Source of the DNA: Marinobacter zhanjiangensis
GTDB taxonomy: Bacteria; Pseudomonadota; Gammaproteobacteria; Pseudomonadales; Oleiphilaceae
NCBI RefSeq assembly: GCF_014651935.1
Contig: NZ_BMXV01000004.1
Span: forward strand, 62,001-126,000
Direction: 5' to 3'
DNA: 64,000 nt
In this document: piece by piece, positions 28,712 through 37,654 of the stretch
Numbering within the stretch: position 1 is the stretch's first letter
How the letters are laid out: every line of letters begins with the position of its first letter
Translations under genes and position numbers: made by a program
The notes under the pieces: model-generated
What the model was told of the DNA's origin: nothing
What the model saw: the letters and a program-made list of their open reading frames with translations, nothing else
Database searches by the model: none

Positions 28712-30104
28712 ATTGGGTCTCGGTCGCCCTGCTGACAATCCGGTAACTGGGAATGTAGGCAGAGTCACCAGGCAGCTTCATCCGGTTCTGGGCCACGAAT
28801 GCGGCCAGCATATCCTCCAGCGGATCCAGCAGTACTGGGTCGCCGGCAATCTCGAACGGCCCCCTGGCCTCCACCTGTTTGATACCCTCCTGCTTGACGT
28901 TACCTGCCACAATGCCGCTGAAGGCCTTGCGCAGGTTGGCGGCCACCATATGTACCGGCTGGTGCCTGTGCAGCTCCAGCGCACGCATGCTCTCGTGGGT
29001 AGGCTCAAAGGGCAGCTGGAACACCGGGTCAATCTTCAGCATCCAGTTGAAGTGGTAGGCGTCCTGCATGGCTCGCCGGAAGGTCTCCACCTCGGCAATC
29101 CCTTTCTTCATGGTTTGCGCGACCCTGGCCGGGTCGTCAATGATGATCTCGTATTTCTCCGCTGCCTTGTCGCCCAGGGCGTTGCGGATGAATCGGTCGA
29201 TCATCTCGAAGTATTCTGCGTTTTCCTGCCGGCCGGTGAAGACCACCGGGAACGGGATGTCAGCGTTGTCCGGGTGCAGCAACAGGCCCAGCAGGTAGAG
29301 GATTTCCTCCGCCGTGCCCACGCCTCCGGGGAACACGATAATGCCGTGCCCCGTGCGCACAAAGGCTTCCAGTCGTTTCTCGATGTCCGGCAGGATGACC
29401 AGTTCATTGACGATCGGGTTGGGGGCTTCGGCGCCGATAATGCCTGGCTCGGTGATGCCGATATAGCGGCCATTTTTCACGCGCTGCTTGGCATGGCCAA
29501 TGGTGGCGCCTTTCATCGGGCCTTTCATGGCGCCCGGGCCGCAACCTGTGCAGATGCTCATACCTCGAAGGCCCAGCTGGTGGCCCACTTCCTTGCTGTA
29601 GGAATATTCCTCACGGCTGATGGAATGGCCTCCCCAGCACACCACCAGATCCGGCTGGCGGCCGGCCTGCAGGGCACGGGCGTTGCGCAGCACATGGAAG
29701 ATCAGGTTGGTGAGGTCTTCCGGCTTGTCCCGACTGAATCCGGGTACGGAGTTGGAAATGGTGCTGGAGTAGACAATATCCCGCAGTACCGCAAACAGGT
29801 GCTCGCGAATGGCGCGGAGCATCTCGCCGTCCACAAAGGCGCTGGCCGGCGCATTCACCACCTCCAGCTTGAGGCCCCGGGGTTGGGGGACCAGCCGGAT
29901 GTCGAAGTCCGCATAGGCTTCCATCAGGTCATTGGTGTCGTCGGTTTCCGCGCCCGTGTTCAGCACGGCCAGGGCACACTGGCGGAACAACTGGTAGAGA
30001 CCGCCCTCACTGCGGTCCTTGAGGCGGTTGACTTCGTGATTGGAAAGAATTTCAAGGCTGCCCTCCGGGGAGATCAGGGCGTTTACCGTTGGTTGTTTCT
30101 GCAT
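28710..30104 (-). CDS. ppnN: Nucleotide 5'-monophosphate nucleosidase PpnN (YgdH, LOG family)
   Basis: This is a 464-residue PpnN, which cleaves purine and pyrimidine nucleoside monophosphates to base and ribose 5-phosphate; the E. coli enzyme is controlled by (p)ppGpp. The LOG-domain motif PGGVGTAEEILYLLG is clear, with CWGGHSISREEYSYSKEVG and CTGCGPGAMKGPMKGA before it. The N-terminal domain (ISPEGSLEILSNHEVNRLKD) and C-terminal domain typical of PpnN are both present. It is transcribed divergently from thiI. Confidence 0.95.
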   Translation of the reverse strand: MQKQPTVNALISPEGSLEILSNHEVNRLKDRSEGGLYQLFRQCALAVLNTGAETDDTNDLMEAYADFDIRLVPQPRGLKLEVVNAPASAFVDGEMLRAIREHLFAVLRDIVYSSTISNSVPGFSRDKPEDLTNLIFHVLRNARALQAGRQPDLVVCWGGHSISREEYSYSKEVGHQLGLRGMSICTGCGPGAMKGPMKGATIGHAKQRVKNGRYIGITEPGIIGAEAPNPIVNELVILPDIEKRLEAFVRTGHGIIVFPGGVGTAEEILYLLGLLLHPDNADIPFPVVFTGRQENAEYFEMIDRFIRNALGDKAAEKYEIIIDDPARVAQTMKKGIAEVETFRRAMQDAYHFNWMLKIDPVFQLPFEPTHESMRALELHRHQPVHMVAANLRKAFSGIVAGNVKQEGIKQVEARGPFEIAGDPVLLDPLEDMLAAFVAQNRMKLPGDSAYIPSYRIVSRATETQ

Positions 30105-30234
30105 GTATTCCTTGGCTCCAGATCGGTCGTTGTGCCCGGGTCGACAAGGCCGGATTTTGAGGCACTACGGGAACCGGGTAGACTAAGATCTTTATGCGCT
30201 TTACGCCAGTCCATTAATAGTCGATCCGTTCCCA

Positions 30235-31686
30235 ATGAAGTTATTGATCCGTCCGGCCGCCGAAGTGGCCATCAAGAGTAAGCCCGTCCGTCGTCAACAG
30301 ATGCGCCAGCTCCGCAAGAATATCCGCAAGCTTCTGGTCCGGCTGGATGCCGATATCCGGGTGGAAGGTTGCTGGGACCGCATCGACGTGGACCTGCCGG
30401 ATAACCGGGGCCTGCTGAGCCCGGTACTGGATGAGCTGAGCCGGATTCCGGGAATTTCCACCATCCAGGAGATTTCAGTCTACCCACTGGTCAGCCTGGA
30501 TGACGTGGCCGAGAAAGCTGTCGCCGCCTATGGCCAGCGCCTGGCGGGCCAGACGTTTGCGGTCCGTGGTAAACGGGCCGGGCAGCATGATTTTACCTCC
30601 AGTGATCTGGAACGCCATGTTGGTAGTGCCCTGCTGGCAAACTCGGAAGCCGCCGGCGTCAGGCTCAAGGATCCGGACGTCGAGGTGCGTATCGATGTCA
30701 ACGAGGACCGGTTCCACATTTCCCATCGTAAGCATCAGGGCATGGGCGGATACCCAATGGGCAGCGTGGAAACGGTGATGACCCTGATCTCGGGTGGTTA
30801 TGACTCCTCGGTGGCCGCTTACCTGATGATGCGCCGGGGCCTGCGCAGCCATTTCCTGTTCTTCAACCTGGGGGGAGATGCCCACGAGGTGGGGGTGAAA
30901 CAGGTAGTCAGCCATTTGTGGCACCGGTATGGCTCTTCCCACTCGGTGAAGTTCGTATCCGTACCCTTTGAGGGCGTGGTGGCCGAGATCATGCGCTCGG
31001 TGAATCACCGCCACTGGGGGGTGGTGCTCAAACGCCAGATGCTGTTGGCGGCAGACCGGGTTGCCGAGGAGCTGAGAGTCGAGGGGCTGGTCATGGGAGA
31101 TGCTGTTGCCCAGGTGTCCAGCCAGACCCTGACCAATCTCAACGTGGTGGACCGGGCCAGCGAGATGATCGTGCTCCGGCCGCTGATTGCCATGGACAAG
31201 CAGCAGATCATCCGCATCGCCCGTGATATCGATACCGAATCCTATGCCCGCAACATGCCGGAATACTGCGGCGTGATCTCCCAGAAACCCGCCACCCGCG
31301 CCAGGCTTCACCGGGTCGAAGAGGATGAGGCGCAGCTGGACCCGGCCGTGCTGCAGGCGGCGGTGGATAGTCGCACCGAGACGCCGGTATCACGGCTGAT
31401 GACGGCGGAGATCACCCCGGAAGAGGTGGAGCTGGTCAGCACCCCGGCGGTGGACGATGTAATCATCGACGTGCGCCATCCCGATGAGGAACAGCGCTCG
31501 CCCCTGACGCTCACCAACAATGAGGTGATCAACATACCTTTCTACGAGCTCAATCAGCAGGTGGAAAGCCTGGATCGCCATCGCCAGTATCTGCTCTACT
31601 GCGACAAGGGCACCATGAGCCGCATGCACGCGGGCCACCTGAAGGCCGAGGGGCATGAGAATATCAAGGTGTATACGCCAGGCTAA
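30235..31686 (+). CDS. thiI: tRNA 4-thiouridine synthase ThiI
   Basis: This 483-residue ThiI transfers sulfur to U8 of tRNA and, in enterobacteria, to ThiS for thiamine thiazole. It has the N-terminal ferredoxin-like region, a THUMP domain (about 60-165), the PP-loop SGGYDSSVA at 186-194, and a C-terminal rhodanese domain with catalytic C456 in YCDKGTMSRM. The second cysteine (MPEYCGVIS) that forms a disulfide in E. coli is also present. Length and layout match the long, rhodanese-containing form. Confidence 0.97.
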   Translation: MKLLIRPAAEVAIKSKPVRRQQMRQLRKNIRKLLVRLDADIRVEGCWDRIDVDLPDNRGLLSPVLDELSRIPGISTIQEISVYPLVSLDDVAEKAVAAYGQRLAGQTFAVRGKRAGQHDFTSSDLERHVGSALLANSEAAGVRLKDPDVEVRIDVNEDRFHISHRKHQGMGGYPMGSVETVMTLISGGYDSSVAAYLMMRRGLRSHFLFFNLGGDAHEVGVKQVVSHLWHRYGSSHSVKFVSVPFEGVVAEIMRSVNHRHWGVVLKRQMLLAADRVAEELRVEGLVMGDAVAQVSSQTLTNLNVVDRASEMIVLRPLIAMDKQQIIRIARDIDTESYARNMPEYCGVISQKPATRARLHRVEEDEAQLDPAVLQAAVDSRTETPVSRLMTAEITPEEVELVSTPAVDDVIIDVRHPDEEQRSPLTLTNNEVINIPFYELNQQVESLDRHRQYLLYCDKGTMSRMHAGHLKAEGHENIKVYTPG

Positions 31687-31805
31687 GGCGCCGTTACTGA
31701 TGTGTCAGTTGGTGTTCTCCCGTCATATGTCGTTAAAATGGCCGCCCTGTCTACCCGCCAGGGGCCTGCCCGGCCCGTCAGCCAGGGCCTGAAAGGACGC
31801 ATTCG

Positions 31806-32549
31806 ATGCTCACATTTCTCAAATTCGCGGTGTTGCCCCCCTTCGCCAATATCCTGTTGGTAACCGCAGGGCTGCTGCTGATCCGCCGGTTACCCCGTAT
31901 CGGCTGGTGGCTGATCGCGTTGGGCGCGATCACGTTGTACCTTCTGTCGATCCCGCCGGCGCTGTCGGTACTGAGCATTGGCCTGGAAGATCATCCGGTG
32001 CCCACGGTGGAGGAGGCCTCCCGGGCAGACGCGATCGTGGTACTCGGTGGTGGTCGGGAAACCGATGCCCCGCACTGGCGTGGCCAGGACACCGTGGCAG
32101 AAGCGCCCCTGGCCAGGCTGGCGGAGGCGGCTCGCTGGCATCGCCGTACCGGTCTGCCGTTACTGCTGACAGGGGGACGCAATGGCATGGAGGATGCGGA
32201 ATCGGAAGCCCAGCTTATGGCCCGCATGCTGGATGAAGCGTTCAACATCCAGGCCCGATGGTTGGAGCATGAAAGTCGGGACACCCGCGAGAACGCCGAA
32301 TTCAGCGCCCGCATCCTGAAGGCCGGCGACCGGGACACCATCCTGCTGGTGACCCATGCAGCACACCTGACCCGGGCAATCCCCGAATTTGAAAGAATGG
32401 GGATTGAGGTGATTCCGGCGCCCATGGGGTTTGCCCACTCCGGTGAGGGCGGGGGGCTGAACCTGCTCCCCCGCACTTACTACCTGATGCACAGCACCCG
32501 CCTGGTATACGAACACATTGGCCGGGCCTACTACTGGCTGACCCGCTAG
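31806..32549 (+). CDS. YdcF/ElyC-type DUF218 envelope protein
   Basis: This is a 247-residue DUF218 protein. Two hydrophobic helices lie at the N-terminus (FANILLVTAGLLLI and LIALGAITLYLLSI), then the DUF218 fold with DAIVVLGGGRETDAP, LLLTGGRNGMEDAESEAQLM and ESRDTRENAEFSARIL. ElyC, its nearest E. coli relative in layout, supports peptidoglycan assembly via the lipid carrier; whether this protein does the same is not shown. AAGGA precedes the start. Its last four bases overlap the convergent deacetylase-like gene. Confidence 0.88.
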   Translation: MLTFLKFAVLPPFANILLVTAGLLLIRRLPRIGWWLIALGAITLYLLSIPPALSVLSIGLEDHPVPTVEEASRADAIVVLGGGRETDAPHWRGQDTVAEAPLARLAEAARWHRRTGLPLLLTGGRNGMEDAESEAQLMARMLDEAFNIQARWLEHESRDTRENAEFSARILKAGDRDTILLVTHAAHLTRAIPEFERMGIEVIPAPMGFAHSGEGGGLNLLPRTYYLMHSTRLVYEHIGRAYYWLTR

Positions 32550-33562
32550 ACGCTGCCTATACCCCGGAAGAACTGCTGCACGTTCTCGCTCAGGGATTCC
32601 AGATCGTAGCCGCCTTCCTGTACCACCAGGGTGGGCAGGTGCAGCTGGCTGAGATGCTTGCCCAGCCGCGCGAAGCCTTCCGAGGTGACCGACACCTTGG
32701 CCTGCGGGTCGTTCTTGTAGATGTCGAAGCCCAGGCACAGCACCAGTACGTCCGGATCGTACAGTTTGAGGTCCCGCAGGGCCTTGTCCAGAGTCTCGAA
32801 AAAGTACTCTTCGCTGGAGCCGTGGGGCATGGGGTAGTTGATGTTGTAACCCTCACCGTCACCCTCACCACGCTCGTTCTCGAAACCGGTCACCACCGGG
32901 TAGAAGTTGGTGGGGTCACCGTGAATGGACACGTACAGCATGTCGCTGCGGTCATAGAAGATTTCCTGGATGCCCTGGCCGTGGTGCATGTCGGTATCCA
33001 GGATGGCCACCCGGGCAAAGCGGTCCTGCAGGTACTGGGCGGCAATGGCGGCATTGTTCAGGTAACAGAAGCCGCCGGCAGCATCGCGGCGGGCATGGTG
33101 CCCGGGCGGGCGGCAGACGGCATAGGACACCCGGTCACCGGCCTTGATGGCGTCAGCCGCGCCGAGGGTGGACTGGGCGGACCAGTAGGCCGCCTCCCAG
33201 GTTTTGGGGCCAATAGGCGAGCTGCCGTCGGCCTGGTAGCGGGCGGCCTCGGCGAGAATGCCCTGCAGGTGATTGGGGGAGCGTACGAAGATGTTGGAGA
33301 TTACCTCTTCGCCCCAGTCGTCCTGCTCGATCCAGCGCTGGTGGGCGGACTCCAGAAAGCGCAGGTAGCCCAGGTCGTGGATATCCGAGATCGGGCCGGC
33401 ACCCTGATCGGCGGGCTGAAGTACTTCCACACCCAGTTCCTTCAGGCCCTCCAGCATCTGTCCGGTGCGGTCGGCCACCTCCTGGGGCTGACGCATCTGG
33501 CCCTTGGTAAAGTATGTCTTGGGAGCGTGCAGGTCCTGTGACGGGTGAAAATACGCTTTCAT
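32546..33562 (-). CDS. Histone-deacetylase-family amidohydrolase
   Basis: This 338-residue protein belongs to the class II-like histone deacetylase / acetylpolyamine amidohydrolase family. Zinc-site motifs are visible: RPPGHHARRDAAGGFCYLNN (active-site histidines) and ILDTDMHHGQGIQEIFY (zinc Asp and His). The start follows GGAGAC. Bacterial members deacetylate polyamines or small molecules; the substrate here is not evident, as the nearest genes are a DUF218 protein and a divergent aldehyde dehydrogenase. An acetylpolyamine role beside GABA-semialdehyde oxidation would make sense but is inference. Confidence 0.92.
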   Translation of the reverse strand: MKAYFHPSQDLHAPKTYFTKGQMRQPQEVADRTGQMLEGLKELGVEVLQPADQGAGPISDIHDLGYLRFLESAHQRWIEQDDWGEEVISNIFVRSPNHLQGILAEAARYQADGSSPIGPKTWEAAYWSAQSTLGAADAIKAGDRVSYAVCRPPGHHARRDAAGGFCYLNNAAIAAQYLQDRFARVAILDTDMHHGQGIQEIFYDRSDMLYVSIHGDPTNFYPVVTGFENERGEGDGEGYNINYPMPHGSSEEYFFETLDKALRDLKLYDPDVLVLCLGFDIYKNDPQAKVSVTSEGFARLGKHLSQLHLPTLVVQEGGYDLESLSENVQQFFRGIGSV

Positions 33563-33765
33563 GTTCCGGTCTCCTGGTGAGTCGTCATGTCCGACCAGTA
33601 TAGATGGTTGTCGTGGCGCTGCCCGTTGCCTTTACAGACGTCACAAAGGCAGCCAATATGGTGCTAGTAGTCTCACTCCAGAGGGTTTTCGTCAACACCC
33701 CTGACAGCTTCAAACAAGCAATAACAACGGTCTCTCAAACTGTCTTTGATACAAGAGGAGTCACC

Positions 33766-35217
33766 ATGATCGAGTCACCCCTGCTGAAAAACCTGAAAGG
33801 CTATATTGGCGGTCAGTGGAAAGCCACTGGCGACAATACCTTTGATGTATACAACCCGGCCACGGGGGAAGTGCTCACCAGTGTGCCCTCGATGCCAGCA
33901 GAAGACGTGAAGGCCGCCATCGAGGCGGGCAAGTCGGCACTGAAGCTCACCGAGCCTTACGCCATCGAAACCCGCCGTCAGTGGCTGGAAGGCATCCGTG
34001 ATGCCCTCAAGGACAACCGCGAGGAAATCGGCCGTATCCTGTGCCTGGAACATGGCAAGCCGCTGAATGAAGCCCAGGGCGAAGTGGACTACGCCGCCGG
34101 CTTCTTTGACTACTTCTCGAAGACGATTGGTAACCTGAATTCCCATACCCTGGAAGAAAAACCCCGGGACTGTACCTGGACCATTCACTATCGTCCGGTG
34201 GGCGTGGTCGGCCTGATCACCCCGTGGAACTTCCCCATTGGCATGATCGCAAAGAAACTCTCCGCGGCCATGGCCGCCGGCTGCCCTTCGGTGATCAAGC
34301 CCGCCAGCGAAACCCCGCTAACCATGATCGCCATGTTTACCATCATCGACGAGAATGTTGACCTGCCCGAGGGCATGATCAACCTGGTGATGGGCAAGGC
34401 CAGCGTGATCGGCAAGGAGCTGTGCGAGAACCCCGACGTACCCATGCTCAGCTTCACCGGCTCCACCGAAGTGGGCCGCAAGCTCATCGTCGACACCGCC
34501 GAGCAGGTCAAGAAGCTGGCCCTGGAGCTGGGTGGCAATGCGCCCTATATCATCTTTGACGACGCCGACCTGGACAAGGCAGCGGATAACCTCATTGGCA
34601 ACAAATTCCGCGGCGGCGGCCAGACCTGTGTCTGCGCCAACCGCATCTTCGTCCACGAGAAAGTCATGGACACCTTCGCCCAGAAACTGGCGGACCGGGT
34701 CAACAAGATGACCGTGGGCGACGGCATCAACGGCGACGTGGACATCGGCCCGCTGATCAACAAGGCCGGCTTCAACAAGGTGAAAGATCACCTGGAAGAT
34801 GCCCTCAAAAAAGGCGCCACCCTGGTGGCCGGCACCAAACCGGACGACCTGCCGACAGACAAGCTGTTCTTCCCGCCGACGGTTGTCTCCGGCGTCAAGC
34901 GCGACATGGCCTGCTTCCGCGAGGAAACCTTCGGCCCGCTGGTACCCATGGTGTCCTTCAGCAGTGAGGAAGAGGCCATCGAAATGGGCAACGACACCGA
35001 GTTCGGCCTGGCCTCCTACGTATTCACTGCCGACGAGGAATGCGCCCAGCGCGTCGCCGGCGGCCTCCGCTTCGGCCACGTAGGCTGGAACACCGGCACC
35101 GGCCCCGCCCCGGAAGCGCCCTTCGGCGGCATGAAAGCCTCCGGCATCGGCCGTGAGGGTGGTATCGAAGGGCTGTTCGAGTTTGTCGAGCCGCAGTCGG
35201 TGCCGCGGGCGTTCTGA
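33766..35217 (+). CDS. gabD: NAD(P)-dependent succinate-semialdehyde dehydrogenase type
   Basis: This aldehyde dehydrogenase of 483 residues resembles GabD, which oxidises succinate semialdehyde to succinate at the end of GABA breakdown. Key sites are ITPWNFPIGMIAKK (cofactor site near 151), FTGSTEVGR, general-base E254 in LALELGGNAP and catalytic C288 in GGGQTCVCANR; the neighbouring C290 is typical of GabD. GAGGAG lies 5 bp before the ATG at 33766; the frame extends upstream to 33604 but that part is not family-like. No gabT is adjacent. Exact substrate is by family resemblance. Confidence 0.9.
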   Translation: MIESPLLKNLKGYIGGQWKATGDNTFDVYNPATGEVLTSVPSMPAEDVKAAIEAGKSALKLTEPYAIETRRQWLEGIRDALKDNREEIGRILCLEHGKPLNEAQGEVDYAAGFFDYFSKTIGNLNSHTLEEKPRDCTWTIHYRPVGVVGLITPWNFPIGMIAKKLSAAMAAGCPSVIKPASETPLTMIAMFTIIDENVDLPEGMINLVMGKASVIGKELCENPDVPMLSFTGSTEVGRKLIVDTAEQVKKLALELGGNAPYIIFDDADLDKAADNLIGNKFRGGGQTCVCANRIFVHEKVMDTFAQKLADRVNKMTVGDGINGDVDIGPLINKAGFNKVKDHLEDALKKGATLVAGTKPDDLPTDKLFFPPTVVSGVKRDMACFREETFGPLVPMVSFSSEEEAIEMGNDTEFGLASYVFTADEECAQRVAGGLRFGHVGWNTGTGPAPEAPFGGMKASGIGREGGIEGLFEFVEPQSVPRAF

Positions 35218-35242
35218 TCTGACTCCGGTCGCGCCTTCTTCA

Positions 35243-35345
35243 CCCTCACCCTGGCCCTCTCCCCTCAAGGGAGAGGGGATGAATGACGCAGGCTTTGGGA
35301 TGTCTAGCCCCTCTCCCTTGAGGGGAGAGGGGTTGGGGTGAGGGG
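35243..35345. repeat. Palindromic intergenic repeat (REP/MITE-like)
   Basis: Two inverted arms (about 35243-35278 and 35308-35345) pair over roughly 36 bp with few mismatches, and each arm itself contains a small palindrome around CCCTCTCCCCTCAAGGGAG. The unit lies in the gap between the aldehyde dehydrogenase and uvrD. The CCCTCTCCC..GGGAGAGGG type is common between genes in many proteobacteria. It may act as a terminator for the upstream gene. Confidence 0.8.
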
Positions 35346-35451
35346 GAGGGCGGTCAAACTCCGACGCTGAAGTTCTCCCTCTCACCAATCCCCCATCCAC
35401 CGATGATATACTCGTGCCTCAATTTCAAACAGGCAGCGACAGCAGAATCCC

Positions 35452-37617
35452 ATGGATGTCTCCCCCATCATCGACCCCCTGAACGACGCCCAGCGCGAAG
35501 CGGTCACCGCCCAGAATGACCACCTGCTGGTACTCGCCGGTGCCGGCAGTGGCAAGACCCGGGTGCTGGTGCACCGCATGGCCTGGCTGATGCAGGTGGA
35601 CCAGGTGCCGCCTACCGGCATCCTCGCCGTCACCTTCACCAACAAGGCGGCGAAGGAGATGCGCTTCCGCATCGAACAGATGATGAACATCCCCACCCGG
35701 GGCATGTGGTTCGGCACCTTTCATGGCATTGCCCACCGCCTGTTGCGGGCCCATTACCAGGATGCCGGCCTGCCGGAGAACTTCCAGGTGCTGGACAGTG
35801 ACGACCAGCTGCGCATGGTCAAGCGGGTGATGCGGGAGTTGCAGATTGACGAAGGGCGCTGGCCGCCGCGTCAGGCCCAGTGGTTTATCAACAGTCACAA
35901 GGACGAAGGCCTGCGGGCCGGCCATATCCAGGAAAACCCCGGCGACCACTTCACCAGCACCATGCTGCAGGTCTACCGTCAGTACGAACAACTCTGCAAC
36001 CAGGGCGGCCTGGTGGATTTCGGCGAACTGCTGCTGCGCTCCCATGAGCTATGGCTGCACCGGCCGGAACTGCTGGCCCATTACCAGCGCCGGTTCCAGC
36101 ACATCCTGGTGGACGAGTTCCAGGACACCAACACCATCCAGTACGCCTGGCTGCAGATCCTGGCCAGCAACCGGGTGCCGATCACCGTGGTGGGGGACGA
36201 CGACCAGTCCATCTATGGCTGGCGGGGCGCCAAGATCGAGAACATCCAGCAGTACCAGCGGGATTTTCCCAATGCCCGCCTGGTGCGGCTGGAGCAGAAT
36301 TACCGCTCGACCCAGCTGATCCTCAAGGCCGCCAACGCCGTGATCGCCAACAACCAGGGGCGCCTGGGCAAGGAACTGTGGACCGACGGCCCCGACGGCG
36401 AGCCCATCAGCCTGTATGCCGCCTTCAACGAGATGGAAGAGGCCAACTACATTGCCGATACCATCAGTGCCTGGGTGGATGAGGGCAACCTGCGCAGCGA
36501 GGCCGCCATCCTCTACCGCTCCAACGCCCAGTCCCGGGTGCTGGAGGAATCCCTGATGCGCCAGGGCATTCCCTATCGGGTCTATGGCGGTCTGCGGTTC
36601 TACGATCGCCAGGAAATCCGTAACGCCATCGCTTACCTGCGACTGGCGCACTACCGCCGTGATGATGCCGCCTTCGAGCGGGTGGTGAACGTGCCCACCC
36701 GGGGCATTGGCGCCAAGAGCCTTGCTGACCTGCGGGCCTACGCCACGGAGCAGGGCATTTCCCTGTGGGAAGCGTCGGAGCGGATGCTGGATGCCGGTGC
36801 CGTGAAAGGGAAGGCACGTACCGGCCTGCAGAAGTTTATCGACATTATCCAGACCCTGACGGACAAGATGGATCAGTCCAGCCTGCAGGGTCTGATGAAG
36901 GAAACCCTGGAGCTCAGTGGCCTCAAGGACTACCACGCCAACGAGAAGGGCGAGAAGGGCCAGGCCCGGGTGGAAAACCTGGAGGAACTGGTCAATGCGC
37001 TGTCGGATTTCGAGGTGGAAGACGGCGAGGACGCCCTGTCGGAGTTCATTGCCCAGGCAGCCCTGGACGCCGGCGAGGCCCAGGCGGATTCCCACGAGGA
37101 CAGTGTCCAGCTGATGACCCTGCACTCGGCCAAGGGTCTGGAGTTCCCGCTGGTCTTTCTTGCTGGTGTGGAGGAAGGCCTGTTCCCCCACAGCATGTCC
37201 CTGGAGGAACCCGGGCGTATGGAAGAGGAGCGGCGGCTGGCGTATGTGGGCATCACTCGCGCCATGAAGCGGCTGATTCTCACCTATGCCGAATCACGGC
37301 GTTTGTACGGCCAGGAGAAGTTTCACGCCCTGTCCCGCTTCGTGCGTGAAATTCCGGCGGACTGCCTGCAGGAGGTGCGCCTGCGTAATACGGTCACCCG
37401 GCCAGCCATGGTGTCCCGGCCCAATGAAAGCCTGTTCGATTCCACCCCCATGGAGCAGGCCGGCTTCAGCCTGGGGCAGCGGGTGCGCCACCCCAAGTTC
37501 GGTGAAGGCATCGTGCTGAATAGCGAGGGTAGTGGCCACCACACCCGGGTGCAGGTTAACTTTGACGACGGCGCCAAATGGCTGGTGCTGGCCTACGCGC
37601 GGCTGGAGGCCTGTTAA
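35452..37617 (+). CDS. uvrD: DNA helicase II UvrD
   Basis: This is UvrD, 721 residues, a superfamily 1 3'-5' helicase for nucleotide excision and mismatch repair. It shows the Q-motif LNDAQREAV, Walker A AGAGSGKT at 29-36, TFTNKAAKEM, the DEFQDTN Walker B, DDQSIYGWRGA, QNYRSTQ, and LMTLHSAKGLEFPLVFL. The C-terminal part ends in the tudor-like region (GQRVRHPKFGEGIVL) that binds RNA polymerase in E. coli UvrD. Length equals the family norm (720). It converges with tsdA. Confidence 0.97.
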   Translation: MDVSPIIDPLNDAQREAVTAQNDHLLVLAGAGSGKTRVLVHRMAWLMQVDQVPPTGILAVTFTNKAAKEMRFRIEQMMNIPTRGMWFGTFHGIAHRLLRAHYQDAGLPENFQVLDSDDQLRMVKRVMRELQIDEGRWPPRQAQWFINSHKDEGLRAGHIQENPGDHFTSTMLQVYRQYEQLCNQGGLVDFGELLLRSHELWLHRPELLAHYQRRFQHILVDEFQDTNTIQYAWLQILASNRVPITVVGDDDQSIYGWRGAKIENIQQYQRDFPNARLVRLEQNYRSTQLILKAANAVIANNQGRLGKELWTDGPDGEPISLYAAFNEMEEANYIADTISAWVDEGNLRSEAAILYRSNAQSRVLEESLMRQGIPYRVYGGLRFYDRQEIRNAIAYLRLAHYRRDDAAFERVVNVPTRGIGAKSLADLRAYATEQGISLWEASERMLDAGAVKGKARTGLQKFIDIIQTLTDKMDQSSLQGLMKETLELSGLKDYHANEKGEKGQARVENLEELVNALSDFEVEDGEDALSEFIAQAALDAGEAQADSHEDSVQLMTLHSAKGLEFPLVFLAGVEEGLFPHSMSLEEPGRMEEERRLAYVGITRAMKRLILTYAESRRLYGQEKFHALSRFVREIPADCLQEVRLRNTVTRPAMVSRPNESLFDSTPMEQAGFSLGQRVRHPKFGEGIVLNSEGSGHHTRVQVNFDDGAKWLVLAYARLEAC

Positions 37618-37654
37618 GGCATCAGGGCGCGGGGCCAGCCAGCTCCGGCTACTG

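Noticed and set aside
28713..30281. 522-codon plus-strand frame opposite ppnN
   Set aside because: It covers ppnN exactly and even runs through the ppnN-thiI promoter gap; the PpnN protein is well conserved.
33604..33765. N-terminal extension of the aldehyde dehydrogenase
   Set aside because: GAGGAG precedes the ATG at 33766 and the extension is not family-like.
35243..35345. CRISPR-like repeat
   Set aside because: There are only two arms in inverted orientation, with no regular spacers or cas genes.
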